A stretch of 64,000 nucleotides of DNA, taken from the NCBI GenBank assembly GCA_014360985.1, contig JACIWK010000011.1, positions 1-64,000 of the forward strand, read 5' to 3'. A program made the translations under genes and the position numbers. Position 1 is the first letter of the stretch. Each line of letters starts with the position of its first letter. Below, in pieces: positions 1 to 9,306 of this stretch. Origin of the DNA: Candidatus Bipolaricaulota bacterium (lineage in GTDB: Bacteria; Bipolaricaulota; Bipolaricaulia; Bipolaricaulales; Bipolaricaulaceae). The notes below the pieces were generated by a model, which worked only from the letters and a program-made list of their open reading frames with translations, was not told the DNA's origin and searched no databases.

Positions 1-1074
1 GCCGGCCTCACGCACGGGTTCGTGGGCTCGGACATCGCGGCGCTCGCCCGCGAGGCGGCGATGAACGTCCTGAGGAAACTGCTGCCCAGGATCAACCTCG
101 ACGAGGAGGGGATCCCCAAGGAGGTAGCCGACGAGCTCGTCGTGCGGTGGGAGGACTTCGACCGGGCATTGAAGGAGGTCCGGCCGTCGGCGATGCGGGA
201 GGTGATGGTGGAGGTTCCGACCGTCACCTGGGCCGACATCGGGGGGCTGGAGGAGGTCCAGCAGCTCCTGCGCGAGGCGGTGGAGCTCCCCCTCACCAAC
301 CCCGACGCGTTCCGCCGCCTGGGGGTCACACCCCCAAAGGGGATCCTCCTCTATGGCCCCCCCGGGACGGGGAAGACGACGCTCGCCAAGGCGGTGGCCA
401 ACGAATCCCAGGCCAACTTCATCACCGCCAAGGGGTCCGAGCTCCTCTCCAAGTGGTACGGGGAGAGCGAGCAGCGGATCGCGGAGGTGTTCCGGCGCGC
501 GCGGCAGGTCGCCCCGGCCGTGGTGTTCTTGGACGAGCTCGATGCCCTCGTCCCCCGCCGCGGGACGGCGGCCGGGGAGCCCCACGCCACAGAGCGGATC
601 GTGAACCAGATGCTCGCCGAGATGGACGGGCTCGAGGAGCTGCGGCGGGTGGTGGTGATCGGGGCCACCAACCGCCCCGACCTCGTCGACCCGGCCCTCC
701 TCCGCCCGGGGAGGTTCGACGAGCTCATCTACGTCCCGGTCCCGGACGAGCAGGCCCGTCTTGCCATCCTCCGCGTCCACACCAACGGGATGGCCCTCGC
801 CCCGGACGTGGACCTCAACAAGCTCGCCGCGCGCACCACCGGCTACACGGGAGCTGACCTGGCCGAGGTGTGCCGCAAGGCGGGCCGGATCGCCCTCCGG
901 GAGGCCCTCGACGCCACCGTGGTCACGATGCGCCACTTCGAGCAAGCCCTCGACAAGACGCCGCGCTCGGTGACCCCGGACCTGGAGGAGCAGTACCGGC
1001 GGCTCTCCAAGAACCTCCGCGGGGCGGTGCGGCGGATCGGCCTGATCCCCGAGGAAAAGGAAGCCACGTCATGA
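1..1074 (+). CDS. CDC48/VCP-like AAA+ ATPase, 5' end outside the window
   Basis: The frame is open from base 1, so this is the C-terminal part of a longer protein; the first in-frame GTG (22) is probably internal. What remains is the end of the first AAA module, with its GFVGSDIAAL sensor-2-like segment, and a complete second module. The second module has Walker A GPPGTGKT, Walker B VVFLDELDAL, the arginine-finger segment [19 protein letters not shown] and a sensor-2 helix with GYTGADLAEV. Two such modules in tandem are typical of CDC48/VCP unfoldases, which thread ubiquitin-like-tagged or misfolded proteins in archaea and eukaryotes; the bacterial role is poorly known. Its stop overlaps the start of the SurA-like gene by 4 bp, so the two are probably co-translated. 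Missing N-terminal domains could change the subfamily. Confidence 0.88.
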   Translation, partial: AGLTHGFVGSDIAALAREAAMNVLRKLLPRINLDEEGIPKEVADELVVRWEDFDRALKEVRPSAMREVMVEVPTVTWADIGGLEEVQQLLREAVELPLTNPDAFRRLGVTPPKGILLYGPPGTGKTTLAKAVANESQANFITAKGSELLSKWYGESEQRIAEVFRRARQVAPAVVFLDELDALVPRRGTAAGEPHATERIVNQMLAEMDGLEELRRVVVIGATNRPDLVDPALLRPGRFDELIYVPVPDEQARLAILRVHTNGMALAPDVDLNKLAARTTGYTGADLAEVCRKAGRIALREALDATVVTMRHFEQALDKTPRSVTPDLEEQYRRLSKNLRGAVRRIGLIPEEKEATS

Positions 1075-1757
1075 TGCGGATTCTTCTCGTTGCGGGCCTG
1101 GTCTGGGGCACCCTCGCCGTGGCGAGCGAGCCCGTGGCGTACGTGAACGGGGAGCCGATTACTCGGGGGGAGCTCGACCGCGCCACCGGGCTTGCGGAGA
1201 TCCTGTTCTCCCTCTCCCAGCAGTTCCCGGCGTTCGCCCAATCCCTCCTGCTGACCGAGGAAGGGAAGGCGTTCCTCGCCCGCTACGAGCGGGACGTGCT
1301 GGAGAAGTTGATCCTCCAACGTGTCCAACTCCAGGAAGCGCGGGCGCGGAGCCTCACCGTCGACGAGGAGGAAGTCGAGCGGCGAACGGAGGAGACCCTG
1401 AACCAGATCTACCTCTACTATGCCCTGACCGAGGAGGAGTTCGCCGCAGGGCTCCTCTTGCAGGGGGACACTCTCGAGCGGTTCCGGAACGACATCGCCC
1501 GCCAGCACCGCGAGAACCTCCTCCTCTCTGCGCTCAAAGCCGCGGTGCTGGCAGAGATCACGGTCAGCGAGGAGGAGATCGCAAGCTCCTACAACGAGGA
1601 TCCGGAGCGGTTCGTGGATGAGGAGGGGGAGCCCCTTCCCCTTTCTCATGTCCGAGAGCGGATCGCGGCGATCCTGCGTGCGGAGAAGGGCGAAGCACAT
1701 TGGCAGGCCTGGCTCGCCGCGGCCCGGGAACGGGCCGTGGTGGAGATCAACCTGTAG
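1071..1757 (+). CDS. SurA N-domain-like periplasmic chaperone (PpiC/SurA relative without a visible PPIase domain)
   Basis: About 228 residues. A short hydrophobic signal peptide ends near the ALA/VAS junction around residue 20. It is followed by the [14 protein letters not shown] signature found at the start of SurA/PrsA/PpiD chaperone domains, then a long acidic helical region. I do not see a parvulin domain, whose usual histidine-rich core is absent, so the protein is about half the usual SurA length and probably acts only as a holdase. The start ATG lies inside the ATGA overlap with the upstream AAA ATPase stop; a second ATG follows immediately at 1074. The 3' end overlaps the convergent glgB gene by 11 bp. 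Family assignment rests on the N-terminal motif and overall architecture. Confidence 0.65.
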   Translation: MMRILLVAGLVWGTLAVASEPVAYVNGEPITRGELDRATGLAEILFSLSQQFPAFAQSLLLTEEGKAFLARYERDVLEKLILQRVQLQEARARSLTVDEEEVERRTEETLNQIYLYYALTEEEFAAGLLLQGDTLERFRNDIARQHRENLLLSALKAAVLAEITVSEEEIASSYNEDPERFVDEEGEPLPLSHVRERIAAILRAEKGEAHWQAWLAAARERAVVEINL

Positions 1758-3663
1758 CGGGCTTCAAGAAGAGCATCGCCAGCGGAGGGAGGGTAAGAGA
1801 GAGGGAATAGGCGAACCCGTGGGCCGCGATCGGGTCAGCCTCGACACCCCCCAGATTCCCGTGCCCGCTTCCCCCATACGCGGTTGCATCCCCATTGAGG
1901 AGCTCCGCCCACCGGCCGGGGTACGGCACCCCAACTCGATACCCCCACCGCACGACGGGGGTGAAGTTCCCCACGGCGAGGACCACCTCGCGCTCCCCCC
2001 GCCCCCAGCGCAGGAATGCCACCACGCTCGACGCGGCATCGTTCGGTTCCACCCACTGGAACCCGACGTCCCCGCAGTCCCGCGTGTGGAGGGCGGGTTG
2101 CGTTCGATAGAGGCGGTTCAGGTCCACCACCCACCGCTGAACGCCCCGATGAGGGGCGTACTCAAGAAGGGCCCACTCCAGCGCCCTCTCGTGGTCCCAC
2201 TCCAGCCACTGGCCGATCTCTCCACCCATGAAGAGGAGCTTCTTCCCCGCGCTCGCGTACAGGTAGCCCAGAAGCAGCCTGAGGTTGGCGAACTTCTGCC
2301 AGTCGTCCCCCGGCATCCTCCCCAGGAGCGAGCCCTTCCCGTGCACGACCTCGTCGTGCGATAGGGGGAGCACAAAGTTCTCGTGGGCAGCGTACAGCAT
2401 GCGGAACGTCAGCTTGTCGTGGTGATGGCCGCGGTGGATGGGGTCCTTGCCCATGTACAGGAGCGTGTCGTGCATCCACCCCATGTCCCACTTCAGGCCG
2501 AACCCGAGCCCGCCCATCGAGGTGGGTCGGGACACCATCGGCCACGCGGTCGACTCCTCAGCGATCGTCTGCACGGCGGGGTACTGGCGGTACACCTCCT
2601 CATTCAGCTTCTTCAGGAATGCGATCGCTGCCAGGTCCTCCCGCCCTCCGTGCTCGTTGGGGACCCACTCCCCGTCCTTGCGCGAGTAGTCCAAGTACAG
2701 CATCGACGCCACCGCATCCAACCGCAGCCCATCCGCGTGGTAGCGATCGAGCCAGAACAGGGCGCTGGAGAGGAGGAAGCTCCGCACCTCGTGCCGGCCG
2801 TAGTTGAACGTGAAGCTCCCCCAGTCGGGGTGGACCCCCCGCCGGGGATCGGCGTGCTCGTAGAGGTGAGATCCATCGAAGGTTCCGAGCCCGTGTCCGT
2901 CGGTGGCAAAGTGGGACGGAACCCAATCCAGGATCACCCCGATCCCGTTCTGATGCAGGTGATCCACCAGGTACATGAAGTCCTGGGGCGTCCCGTAGCG
3001 GGAGGTGGGGGCGAAGTAGGCCGTGGTCTGGTACCCCCACGACCCGTAGAACGGGTGCTCCATCACCGGGAGGAACTCGACGTGGGTGAACCCCATCTCC
3101 GTCACGTAGGCGGCGAGGAGCGGGGCCACCTCGCGGTAGGTGAGGAACCGTCCGCCCTCGCCCCGCCGCCAGGAGCCGAGGTGGACCTCGTAGATCGCAA
3201 TCGGGGCGTCGAGAGCGTTGCGTCCCGCGCGCGCCCGGAGCCAGTCAGCATCGCCCCACCGGTGGGCGAGGTCCCACACCACCGATGCCGAGCGAGGTGG
3301 GACCTCAGAATGGAATGCGAACGGATCGGCCTTGAGGAGGTGCGGCCCATGGCGGGAGGCGAGGTGGTACTTGTACAGGGCCCCCCGCCCCACGCCGGGG
3401 ACGAAGCACTCCCAGATGCCGGACTGCCGGTGGGGCCGCATTCTGTGGCGCTCCGGGTTCCAGCCGTTGAAGTCCCCCACCACGGACACGGCCTCCGCCT
3501 CGGGAGCCCACACCGCGAACAGGACCCCCCTCTTCCCGTCCACGGTCAGGGGATGGGCCCCCAGGACCTCGTACAGGCGCGCGTGGGTTCCCTCCGCGAA
3601 CAGCCACAGGTCCTCCTCCGTGAGGAGGGTCGGTTCCCCGGCCACGATCCGCACCTGTCTCAT
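1747..3663 (-). CDS. glgB: 1,4-alpha-glucan branching enzyme GlgB
   Basis: 638 residues, normal for bacterial GlgB of GH13. It makes alpha-1,6 branches in glycogen. An N-terminal CBM48-like segment ([18 protein letters not shown]) precedes the catalytic barrel. The four GH13 regions are present: [17 protein letters not shown] with the nucleophile Asp, AEEST with the acid/base Glu, and [12 protein letters not shown] chose the ATG at 3663 over the upstream ATG at 3714 because AGGAGG sits 9 nt upstream and the protein then starts at normal length. The gene diverges from glgP across about 100 bp, so glycogen synthesis and breakdown share a control region. Its 3' end overlaps the convergent SurA-like gene. 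Confidence 0.95.
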   Translation of the reverse strand: MRQVRIVAGEPTLLTEEDLWLFAEGTHARLYEVLGAHPLTVDGKRGVLFAVWAPEAEAVSVVGDFNGWNPERHRMRPHRQSGIWECFVPGVGRGALYKYHLASRHGPHLLKADPFAFHSEVPPRSASVVWDLAHRWGDADWLRARAGRNALDAPIAIYEVHLGSWRRGEGGRFLTYREVAPLLAAYVTEMGFTHVEFLPVMEHPFYGSWGYQTTAYFAPTSRYGTPQDFMYLVDHLHQNGIGVILDWVPSHFATDGHGLGTFDGSHLYEHADPRRGVHPDWGSFTFNYGRHEVRSFLLSSALFWLDRYHADGLRLDAVASMLYLDYSRKDGEWVPNEHGGREDLAAIAFLKKLNEEVYRQYPAVQTIAEESTAWPMVSRPTSMGGLGFGLKWDMGWMHDTLLYMGKDPIHRGHHHDKLTFRMLYAAHENFVLPLSHDEVVHGKGSLLGRMPGDDWQKFANLRLLLGYLYASAGKKLLFMGGEIGQWLEWDHERALEWALLEYAPHRGVQRWVVDLNRLYRTQPALHTRDCGDVGFQWVEPNDAASSVVAFLRWGRGEREVVLAVGNFTPVVRWGYRVGVPYPGRWAELLNGDATAYGGSGHGNLGGVEADPIAAHGFAYSLSLTLPPLAMLFLKPATG

Positions 3664-3748
3664 CCCGTCCGCCCTCCTCGGATCCTCATGATAGGGTTCG
3701 ATCCCTGCCCCCACAACCCGAGGCCTGGGGGCGAGATCAGGCAGGAGC

Positions 3749-3754
3749 TACAAT
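3749..3754 (+). promoter_or_regulatory. -10 element of glgP (TACAAT), near-leaderless
   Basis: TACAAT lies 10 nt before the glgP ATG, with no Shine-Dalgarno sequence between them. Transcription would start only a few bases before the ATG. No good -35 hexamer is visible 16-18 bp upstream. The spacing matches several other operon-leading genes in the window. Confidence 0.5.
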
Positions 3755-3764
3755 CGGCACAACG

Positions 3765-5900
3765 ATGGAGCACAGATGCGATCCCAAGTTGCCGGAACGG
3801 ATCCAGGGGTTGACGGACCTCGCCTACAACCTGTGGTGGAGCTGGAACCCGGATGCGCGGCGGCTCCTGCGGGCCCTCGATCTCCAGGCGTACCGCGAGA
3901 GCGTGCACAACCCAGTGCGGATGCTCGACATGGTTTCGCCAGAGGTGCTCGCGCGGGCAGCCCAGGACGAGGGGTTCCTCTCCCTGTACGACCGGGTGAT
4001 GGAGCGGTTCCGGGCGGAGACCCAGGTTCCCATGGACAAGTCCTTCCCCGGGCCGGTCGCCTACTTCTCGGCGGAATTTGGGGTCCACGTGTCGCTCCCC
4101 ACGTACGCGGGGGGGCTGGGGATCCTCGCCGGGGACACCCTCAAGGAGGCGAGCGATCTCGGGCTCCCGCTCGTGGGGGTCGGCCTCATCTACTCCCACG
4201 GCTATGTACGGCAGCGGATCCGCGACGACGGATGGCAGGAGGAGGCCCACGAGCCCCTCGATGGCTCCTGCTACCCGATCCGCCCCGCCGTCGATGGCGA
4301 GGGGAATCCGCTCATCGTTCCTGTGCCCCCGTTCGACCCCCCGGTCTGCGTCGGGGTGTGGCGAGCGCAGGTCGGGCGCGTCCCCCTGTACCTCCTCACC
4401 ACCGATCTGGAGCAGAACCAGCCGTGGGATCGGGCGATCTCCCAGGACCTCTACACGGGTGACCTCGAGCAGCGGCTCCGTCAGGAGATCGTGCTTGGGA
4501 TCGGTGGGATGCAGGCGTTGCGGGCGGTGGGGACCATCCCGGCGGCGGTGCACCTGAATGAAGGGCATCCCGCGTTCGCCTCCCTGGAGCGGCTTGCGGC
4601 GCACCTCACGGAAGGGAAGAGCTGGCCGGAGGCCCTCGCCGCGGTGCGGGAGACGACGATCTTCACCACCCATACCCCCCTCCACGCCGGGACCGACCTC
4701 TTCCCGTTTCCGCTGATCGAGCGGCACCTCCTGCCGTACTGCGAGCGGTCCGGGATCCCTCGCGACGGCTTCCTCGCCCTCGGGCTCGACCCGTCGGACC
4801 GCGGAGCGGGGTTCAACATGACCGCGTTCGCGATGCGCATGAGCCGGGCCACCAACGCGGTGAGCCGGCGCCACGCCGAGGTGGCAACCAAGATCTGGTC
4901 CGGAGTCCGCTGGGACGAGACGCCCGTTACGATCCGGCCGATCACGAACGGGGTTCATCTCCCGACCTGGATCGAGCCGTTGCGCCTCCAGGCGCTGTTC
5001 GACCGCTACCTGGGGCCTGGGTGGCGGGAGCGCCCCGATGACCCCGCGTCCTGGGACGGGGTGGAGGGGATCCCGGACGAGGAGCTGTGGCGCGTCCACG
5101 AGGAGCGCAAAGGAGCGCTCGTCGCGGAGATCGACGGTCGGGCCCGGCGGCGGTGGCAGAGCGGGACAGCCAATGCGGCGGGCCTCATCGCCGCGGGGAC
5201 CCTCCTCGACCCCCGGATCCTCACCCTCGGGTTCGCCCGGCGGTTCACCGCCTACAAGCGGCCAACCCTTCTCCTCCACGACCTCGACCGCCTGCGGCGG
5301 CTGCTCACCGACCCCCTGCGGCCGATCCAGCTCGTGTTCGCCGGCAAGGCCCATCCTGCTGACCTCGACGGGAAGCGCCTCATCCAGGAGGTGTACCGCC
5401 TGGCCCTCGACCCCCGGTTCGCGGGGCGGATCGCGTTCGTGGAGGAGTACGACCAGCACCTCGCCAAGTACCTCGTGGTCGGGGTGGACGTATGGCTCAA
5501 CACGCCGCTGCCGCCCCTCGAGGCGAGCGGGACGAGCGGGATGAAGGCGTCCGTAAACGGGGTGCCTGTCCTGTCCATCCTCGACGGGTGGTGGCTGGAG
5601 GGGTACACCGGGACGAACGGGTGGGCGTTCGGGGGGGAGGAGATCTCCGGCGACCGCACCGCGGCCGACGCCGACGCCCTGTACCGCCTCCTTGCGGAGG
5701 AGGTGGTCCCCCTGTACTACGATCGTGGACCGGACGGGATCCCCCACCGGTTCGTACGGGTGATGAAGGAAGCGATCAGAACCGTCGCCCCCCGGTTCTC
5801 AGCGCGGCGGATGATGCGGGACTACCTCGAGCTCTACCGCCCGGCGCTCGGCCTCAGTGCGGCCGACGAGCAGCCAAGGAACGGACCCCTACCGCAGTAA
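3765..5900 (+). CDS. glgP: Alpha-glucan (glycogen) phosphorylase
   Basis: 711 residues, matching the shorter GT35 alpha-glucan phosphorylases of thermophiles and actinobacteria rather than the ~800-residue muscle/E. coli type. It releases glucose 1-phosphate from alpha-1,4-glucan ends using phosphate and pyridoxal phosphate. The N-terminus LTDLAYNLWWSWNPDA and the AYFSAEFGVH segment are typical of this subfamily. The PLP lysine is K594 in EASGTSGMKASVNG, and the following LDGWWLEGY is also conserved. It sits head-to-head with glgB, giving a compact glycogen unit. No glgC or glgA is present nearby. A strong hairpin follows the gene at 5920-5949. Confidence 0.95.
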   Translation: MEHRCDPKLPERIQGLTDLAYNLWWSWNPDARRLLRALDLQAYRESVHNPVRMLDMVSPEVLARAAQDEGFLSLYDRVMERFRAETQVPMDKSFPGPVAYFSAEFGVHVSLPTYAGGLGILAGDTLKEASDLGLPLVGVGLIYSHGYVRQRIRDDGWQEEAHEPLDGSCYPIRPAVDGEGNPLIVPVPPFDPPVCVGVWRAQVGRVPLYLLTTDLEQNQPWDRAISQDLYTGDLEQRLRQEIVLGIGGMQALRAVGTIPAAVHLNEGHPAFASLERLAAHLTEGKSWPEALAAVRETTIFTTHTPLHAGTDLFPFPLIERHLLPYCERSGIPRDGFLALGLDPSDRGAGFNMTAFAMRMSRATNAVSRRHAEVATKIWSGVRWDETPVTIRPITNGVHLPTWIEPLRLQALFDRYLGPGWRERPDDPASWDGVEGIPDEELWRVHEERKGALVAEIDGRARRRWQSGTANAAGLIAAGTLLDPRILTLGFARRFTAYKRPTLLLHDLDRLRRLLTDPLRPIQLVFAGKAHPADLDGKRLIQEVYRLALDPRFAGRIAFVEEYDQHLAKYLVVGVDVWLNTPLPPLEASGTSGMKASVNGVPVLSILDGWWLEGYTGTNGWAFGGEEISGDRTAADADALYRLLAEEVVPLYYDRGPDGIPHRFVRVMKEAIRTVAPRFSARRMMRDYLELYRPALGLSAADEQPRNGPLPQ

Positions 5901-5919
5901 CCGTCGCCGACACGTGCCG

Positions 5920-5949
5920 ACGCGGTGAGGGCCGGGACCCCCACCGCGT
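5920..5949. terminator. GC-rich hairpin between convergent genes, probable bidirectional terminator
   Basis: ACGCGGTG (5920-5927) pairs perfectly with CACCGCGT (5942-5949), and an inner GGG/CCC can extend the stem. It lies in the 75-bp gap between glgP and the convergent small exported protein. No T-run follows, so intrinsic termination is inferred from position and stem strength only. Confidence 0.4.
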
Positions 5950-5975
5950 GGGCCCACACACCGCGAAGGATCCTC

Positions 5976-6416
5976 CTACCGGCAGTTCCGAACCATCGGC
6001 ATCCACCCGGTGAACCCACGGAGCATGCCCCCCTCTCGACCGAACATCCCACGGCCCGGCCCGCGAACGAGCGCGAGCTGATCGCGGGTGATCTTCCCCG
6101 CCGCGACGGCCTGGTCCAGCACATCGCGCAGCGCCTGCCGGGCCTCGATTCGATCCTTCAGCGCTTGGGCTTGCTCCGCACTGATCCGTCCCGCCGCGAC
6201 CGCCTCGTCGATCATCTCCAGGCGGGCCTTCGTGAACGCGGCCACGAGGTCGTCCGCGCTCACGCCCAGGTTCGCCGCCACCTTGGCCAGCAGGCCCTCC
6301 CGTGGCGCAGTCGCTGCCACCTCGGCATCGTCCTGGCCGAGCACCACGAACGCCACCGCCGTCGCCGCTACGACGGCCACCAACCCCATCCCCACTGCTT
6401 TGGATCGTCTGGTCAT
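5976..6416 (-). CDS. Small exported protein with two repeated helical segments, function unknown
   Basis: 146 residues. The ATG at 6416 is preceded by GGAAGGAGG, which decides the start over the longer open frame. Residues 1-8 are basic (MTRRSK), followed by one hydrophobic segment (about 9-28) that can be a signal peptide or anchor. The mature part is helical and shows a repeated pattern: VAAGRISAEQAQALKDRIEAR and then VAAGKITRDQLALVRG. Proteins with this 'aGrIt.eqA..lk..i' pattern are common exported proteins in high-GC bacteria; I know no assigned function. The C-terminus is rich in Gly, Met and Arg. No operon partner is obvious; the reductase gene upstream on the same strand ends 125 bp away. 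Confidence 0.7.
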   Translation of the reverse strand: MTRRSKAVGMGLVAVVAATAVAFVVLGQDDAEVAATAPREGLLAKVAANLGVSADDLVAAFTKARLEMIDEAVAAGRISAEQAQALKDRIEARQALRDVLDQAVAAGKITRDQLALVRGPGRGMFGREGGMLRGFTGWMPMVRNCR

Positions 6417-6541
6417 GGTTCGTCCTCCTTCCGTTGAACAGCTAGGATGAGGGATACGATACGCCCCCATCGTGGAGCGGTTCGGCCGCGGTTGTGGCAG
6501 GACGGTGGAGACCCAACAACCGAGAACCCGCACGCTCACTT

Positions 6542-7735
6542 TCAGCTCAGCCGCCCGAGCAACTGCGCCAGCTCCTCCTCGACCGGCACGCCAGCCTGGG
6601 CGAGCTCCTCCACGCGGGGGGCGATGTCCGCCGCCCCAAGGAGGATCGCTCCCACCAGCTCCCCGTCCGCGCCGAGCACGAGCTTCACGTACCGGCCCCG
6701 TTCGTGATCCGCGGCGCGCAGCTCCCGGCGTGCCCCCCCTTGGGGCTGGGTCTCCCCCAAGCACACGAGGTCCACCCCTCCCACCCTGAGCGTGTTCGAA
6801 CGGGTGGTGCCCGCGTACCGGACGCTACGGGGCTCGAGCATGTTCCGCGCCGCCACCTCGCCCTGCTCCCGCGCCGCGGGGATGATCCCGTAGATCTGGC
6901 CCCGCCACTCAGCACCGTCCCCCGCGGCGTAGACATCGGGGGCCGACGTGGCGAGGTGGTCATCCACGATCACCCCCTGATTCGTGGCCAACCCCGCCGC
7001 GGCGGCCAGCGCTGTGCGCGGTTGGATGCCAGTCGAGATCACCACAAGCCCCACCGCGAGCTCCTCCCCACTAGCCAGGCGGACAGCGGTTACCCCCTCC
7101 CGGCCCAGGATCGCCGCGCACTCCACCCCAACGCGAACCTGGACGCCTTGGTGGGCAAGGAGCGCGGTCAGGACCTCCGCCCCCTCCCGATCGAGCTGGC
7201 GGTGGAGGAGCCATCGGCCCCGTTCGAGCACGGTCACCGCGAGGCCGAGGTCGTGCAGTGCCCGGGCGACCTCGATCCCGAGCCATCCTCCACCGATCAC
7301 CGCCGCCACCCTCTCCCCGTGAGCCCTCGTCCGAATGCGTTCCACATCCGCTGCCGAGCGGAGGGTGAACACGCCCTCCCGCGCCACGCCGGGCAGCTCC
7401 GGCTGAGCAGCGGCCGCTCCGCAGGAGAGGAGAAGCCGGTCGTACGCCACCTTCTCCCCCGAGGCGAGGGTCACGCGGTGCCCCGCAACATCGAGCTCCA
7501 CGGCAGCTAACCCTGATCTGTAGAGAATCCTTTTGTGCTCGAACCACGCCCGGGGAAAGGGGGTGATCTCGGCGAGGGTCTTCCGACCCGCGAGGACCTC
7601 GATCAGTCCCGGGCGCAGGTAGTAGGAAACGGGCTCCGCTTCGACTACCCTGATCTCCGCCCCCGCGTCGGACGCACGCAGGGTCCGCGCCGCGGTGATC
7701 CCGGCGAGCCCCCCACCCACGATGACGAACCGCAT
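6542..7735 (-). CDS. FAD-dependent NAD(P)H:rubredoxin-type oxidoreductase
   Basis: About 397 residues of the pyridine nucleotide-disulfide oxidoreductase family (NADH:rubredoxin reductase, nitrite reductase flavoprotein and NADH oxidase group). Two Rossmann motifs are visible: FVIVGGGLAGITAA at the N-terminus for FAD and AAVIGGGWLGIEVA in the middle for NAD(P)H. The ST-GIQPRTALA segment and VYAAGDGAEWRG close the FAD site. The start ATG (7735) overlaps the rubredoxin stop by one base (TGATG), so the pair is translationally coupled. The likely job is moving electrons from NAD(P)H to rubredoxin, for example for oxygen or peroxide reduction in an anaerobe; the terminal acceptor is not in the window. 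Confidence 0.88.
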   Translation of the reverse strand: MRFVIVGGGLAGITAARTLRASDAGAEIRVVEAEPVSYYLRPGLIEVLAGRKTLAEITPFPRAWFEHKRILYRSGLAAVELDVAGHRVTLASGEKVAYDRLLLSCGAAAAQPELPGVAREGVFTLRSAADVERIRTRAHGERVAAVIGGGWLGIEVARALHDLGLAVTVLERGRWLLHRQLDREGAEVLTALLAHQGVQVRVGVECAAILGREGVTAVRLASGEELAVGLVVISTGIQPRTALAAAAGLATNQGVIVDDHLATSAPDVYAAGDGAEWRGQIYGIIPAAREQGEVAARNMLEPRSVRYAGTTRSNTLRVGGVDLVCLGETQPQGGARRELRAADHERGRYVKLVLGADGELVGAILLGAADIAPRVEELAQAGVPVEEELAQLLGRLS

Positions 7736-7896
7736 CAGCCCACGAGCTCGAACATGTCCTTCGGCGCACCACACTCCGGGCAGACCCAATCTTCGGGGAG
7801 ATCTTCAAACGGTGTCCGGGGGGAGACGCCCTGGCTGGGATCGCCCTTCGCTGGATCGTAGATCCATCCACACACGGTGCATTCCCACTTCTCCAT
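7735..7896 (-). CDS. Rubredoxin
   Basis: A 53-residue protein. It has the two knuckles of a rubredoxin iron site: C6-T-V-C9-G and C39-P-E-C42-G-A-P, with the WIYDPAKGD and DWVCPECG contexts typical of the family. It carries one electron on a single Fe(Cys)4. GGGAGGTG lies about 6 nt before the ATG, and a TATAAT -10 lies upstream at 7923-7928. The stop overlaps the start of the downstream flavoprotein, its probable electron donor. Confidence 0.95.
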   Translation of the reverse strand: MEKWECTVCGWIYDPAKGDPSQGVSPRTPFEDLPEDWVCPECGAPKDMFELVG

Positions 7897-7922
7897 CGCA
7901 CACCTCCCGTTCAGGTTGCGCC

Positions 7923-7928
7923 ATTATA
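7923..7928 (-). promoter_or_regulatory. -10 element (TATAAT) of the rubredoxin operon
   Basis: A perfect TATAAT on the minus strand, 26 nt before the rubredoxin ATG. Unlike many promoters here it leaves room for a leader with a Shine-Dalgarno sequence. The -35 region is weak (TGACGC-like). Confidence 0.6.
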
Positions 7929-7950
7929 GCGACCCGTCCCGCGCGGTGCG

Positions 7951-9207
7951 TCAGAGGAGGAATGCGAGGCCCACCCCCGCGACGAGCATCGCCGCGAGCG
8001 CCGGGGCGATCGCCCGCCGGAGCGACCGGCCCCCGAGGACGACCACCATCCCCCCCTTGACGGCGGTGTTCGCCATCGCCGCCACCACGATCGCCCGCCC
8101 GGCCGTGACCGGATCGACCCCGCCCCCGGTGCGCCCGAGCTCGGCCATGGTGAGCGTGATCGCGTCGACGTCGGCCACCGCCGCGACCACGCTCGACAGG
8201 TAGACCCCGAGGTCTCCCAGGTAGAGGTGCGCCGCCCGGGCCGCGACGAGGATCGCCGCGTAGAGGAGCCCGAACCGGACCGCGGGCCCGAGCTCGAACG
8301 GCGCCTCGACCTCGAGGGCGCCCCCCTCCCCGCGGGCCGCCGCCCGAAGGAGGACCAACGAGTAGACCGAGCCCACCGCCCCGGCCACCGCCATCGGGAG
8401 CGCGATCCGCGGCAGGAGCGCGACGTTCACCACGGACACGACAACCAGCATCCGCCCGAACATCACCGTCCACGCGGCGACGATCCCCAGGGCGAGGGCG
8501 CGGGCAAGCCCCGCCTCGCGCCGCCCGCGCTGGGCGAAGGAGAGGGTGACCGCCGTGCTCGACACAAGCCCGCCCACGAACCCGGTGAGGCCGATCCCCT
8601 TCCCGGGGCCGAGTCGCTTCATGAGGACGTACCCCGCGAACCCCACGCCCGAGACGAGGACGACCATCACCCACACCCGGTACGGGTTGAACGCGTCCCA
8701 CGGCGGGGCACCGAACGTCCGGTTGGGGAGGAGAGGGAGCACGATCGCCGTGATCACGGCGAGCTTCAAGGCGGCCAAGATGTCGGCCTGGGTGAGCCGC
8801 TGGGCGAACCGGCGCAGCTCGCCCTTGAAAGAAAGGAGCACCGTCACCGTCACGCCCAGCGCCGCGGCGAGCTCGAGCATCCCCCGGTAGCAGAGCGCAC
8901 CGACGACGAACGTGAGGAGCGCCGCCATCTCCGTCGTCACCCCGACCGCGCCCCGCCAGGCGCTGATCCCATGGGACACGGTGATGAGCAGCCCCACGAG
9001 CGCGAGGAGAACGAGGAACGGCCAGGGGGAGGCGAGGACGTCGGCGAGGAGCGCCCCCGCCGCGCCGGAAAGCGAAAACAGGGCGAACGTCCTCACCCCA
9101 GCGAACAGCTCGCCCTTGCCGCCCTCGGCGTGCTCCCGCTGGAGCCCCACGAGGCCCCCGATCACGAGGGCAAGTCCGAACCTGTAGAACAGGGTCGCTG
9201 GGTCCAC
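7951..9207 (-). CDS. MgtC/SapB and DUF4010 membrane protein
   Basis: 418 residues, almost entirely hydrophobic with about a dozen predicted membrane segments. The N-terminal third matches the MgtC/SapB family (GLALVIGGLVGLQRE, then GVRTFALFSLSGAAGAL). The rest matches DUF4010, including GFVGGLVSSTAVTLSFAQRG and the late AAVADVDAITLTMAEL and AMANTAVKGG segments. MgtC proteins affect magnesium homeostasis and ATP synthase in pathogens; the role of the long MgtC-DUF4010 form is not established. The start is a GTG at 9207 with a TAGGAT hexamer only 6 nt upstream and no Shine-Dalgarno sequence, so it may be translated from a leaderless mRNA. It diverges from the citrate lyase operon. Confidence 0.85.
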   Translation of the reverse strand: MDPATLFYRFGLALVIGGLVGLQREHAEGGKGELFAGVRTFALFSLSGAAGALLADVLASPWPFLVLLALVGLLITVSHGISAWRGAVGVTTEMAALLTFVVGALCYRGMLELAAALGVTVTVLLSFKGELRRFAQRLTQADILAALKLAVITAIVLPLLPNRTFGAPPWDAFNPYRVWVMVVLVSGVGFAGYVLMKRLGPGKGIGLTGFVGGLVSSTAVTLSFAQRGRREAGLARALALGIVAAWTVMFGRMLVVVSVVNVALLPRIALPMAVAGAVGSVYSLVLLRAAARGEGGALEVEAPFELGPAVRFGLLYAAILVAARAAHLYLGDLGVYLSSVVAAVADVDAITLTMAELGRTGGGVDPVTAGRAIVVAAMANTAVKGGMVVVLGGRSLRRAIAPALAAMLVAGVGLAFLL

Positions 9208-9213
9208 GGGACG

Positions 9214-9219
9214 ATCCTA
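9214..9219 (-). promoter_or_regulatory. -10 element (TAGGAT) of the MgtC/DUF4010 gene
   Basis: TAGGAT lies 6 nt from the GTG start at 9207, so the first transcribed base would be at or next to the start codon. No clear -35 is seen. Confidence 0.4.
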
Positions 9220-9293
9220 CCACGTCCACCCGCTCGACGGGGACGAGGAGCGACGCCCACCTTCCCACCCTGTGCCCACCGCGCAACGGGCGG

Positions 9294-9299
9294 TACAAT
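9294..9299 (+). promoter_or_regulatory. -10 element (TACAAT) upstream of the citrate lyase operon
   Basis: TACAAT is the only good -10 in the gap before citDE and predicts a start near 9306, about 130 nt before the citDE ATG. A GTG sits 8 bases downstream of its last base, at 9307, the same spacing seen at leaderless genes in this window. The -35 is weak. Confidence 0.5.
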
Positions 9300-9306
9300 C
9301 CCTCGC

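Noticed and set aside
3693-3706. AGGGTTCGATCCCT, a T-arm-like sequence suggesting a tRNA
   Set aside because: No matching acceptor stem, D-arm or anticodon arm lies 60-70 bases upstream, and the site overlaps the glgB/glgP control region.
8227-9306. Long open plus-strand frame opposite the MgtC/DUF4010 gene
   Set aside because: Arg/Glu/His-rich antisense shadow of a convincing membrane protein; only its last 45 codons (from 9307) lie outside and are treated as a weak leader ORF.
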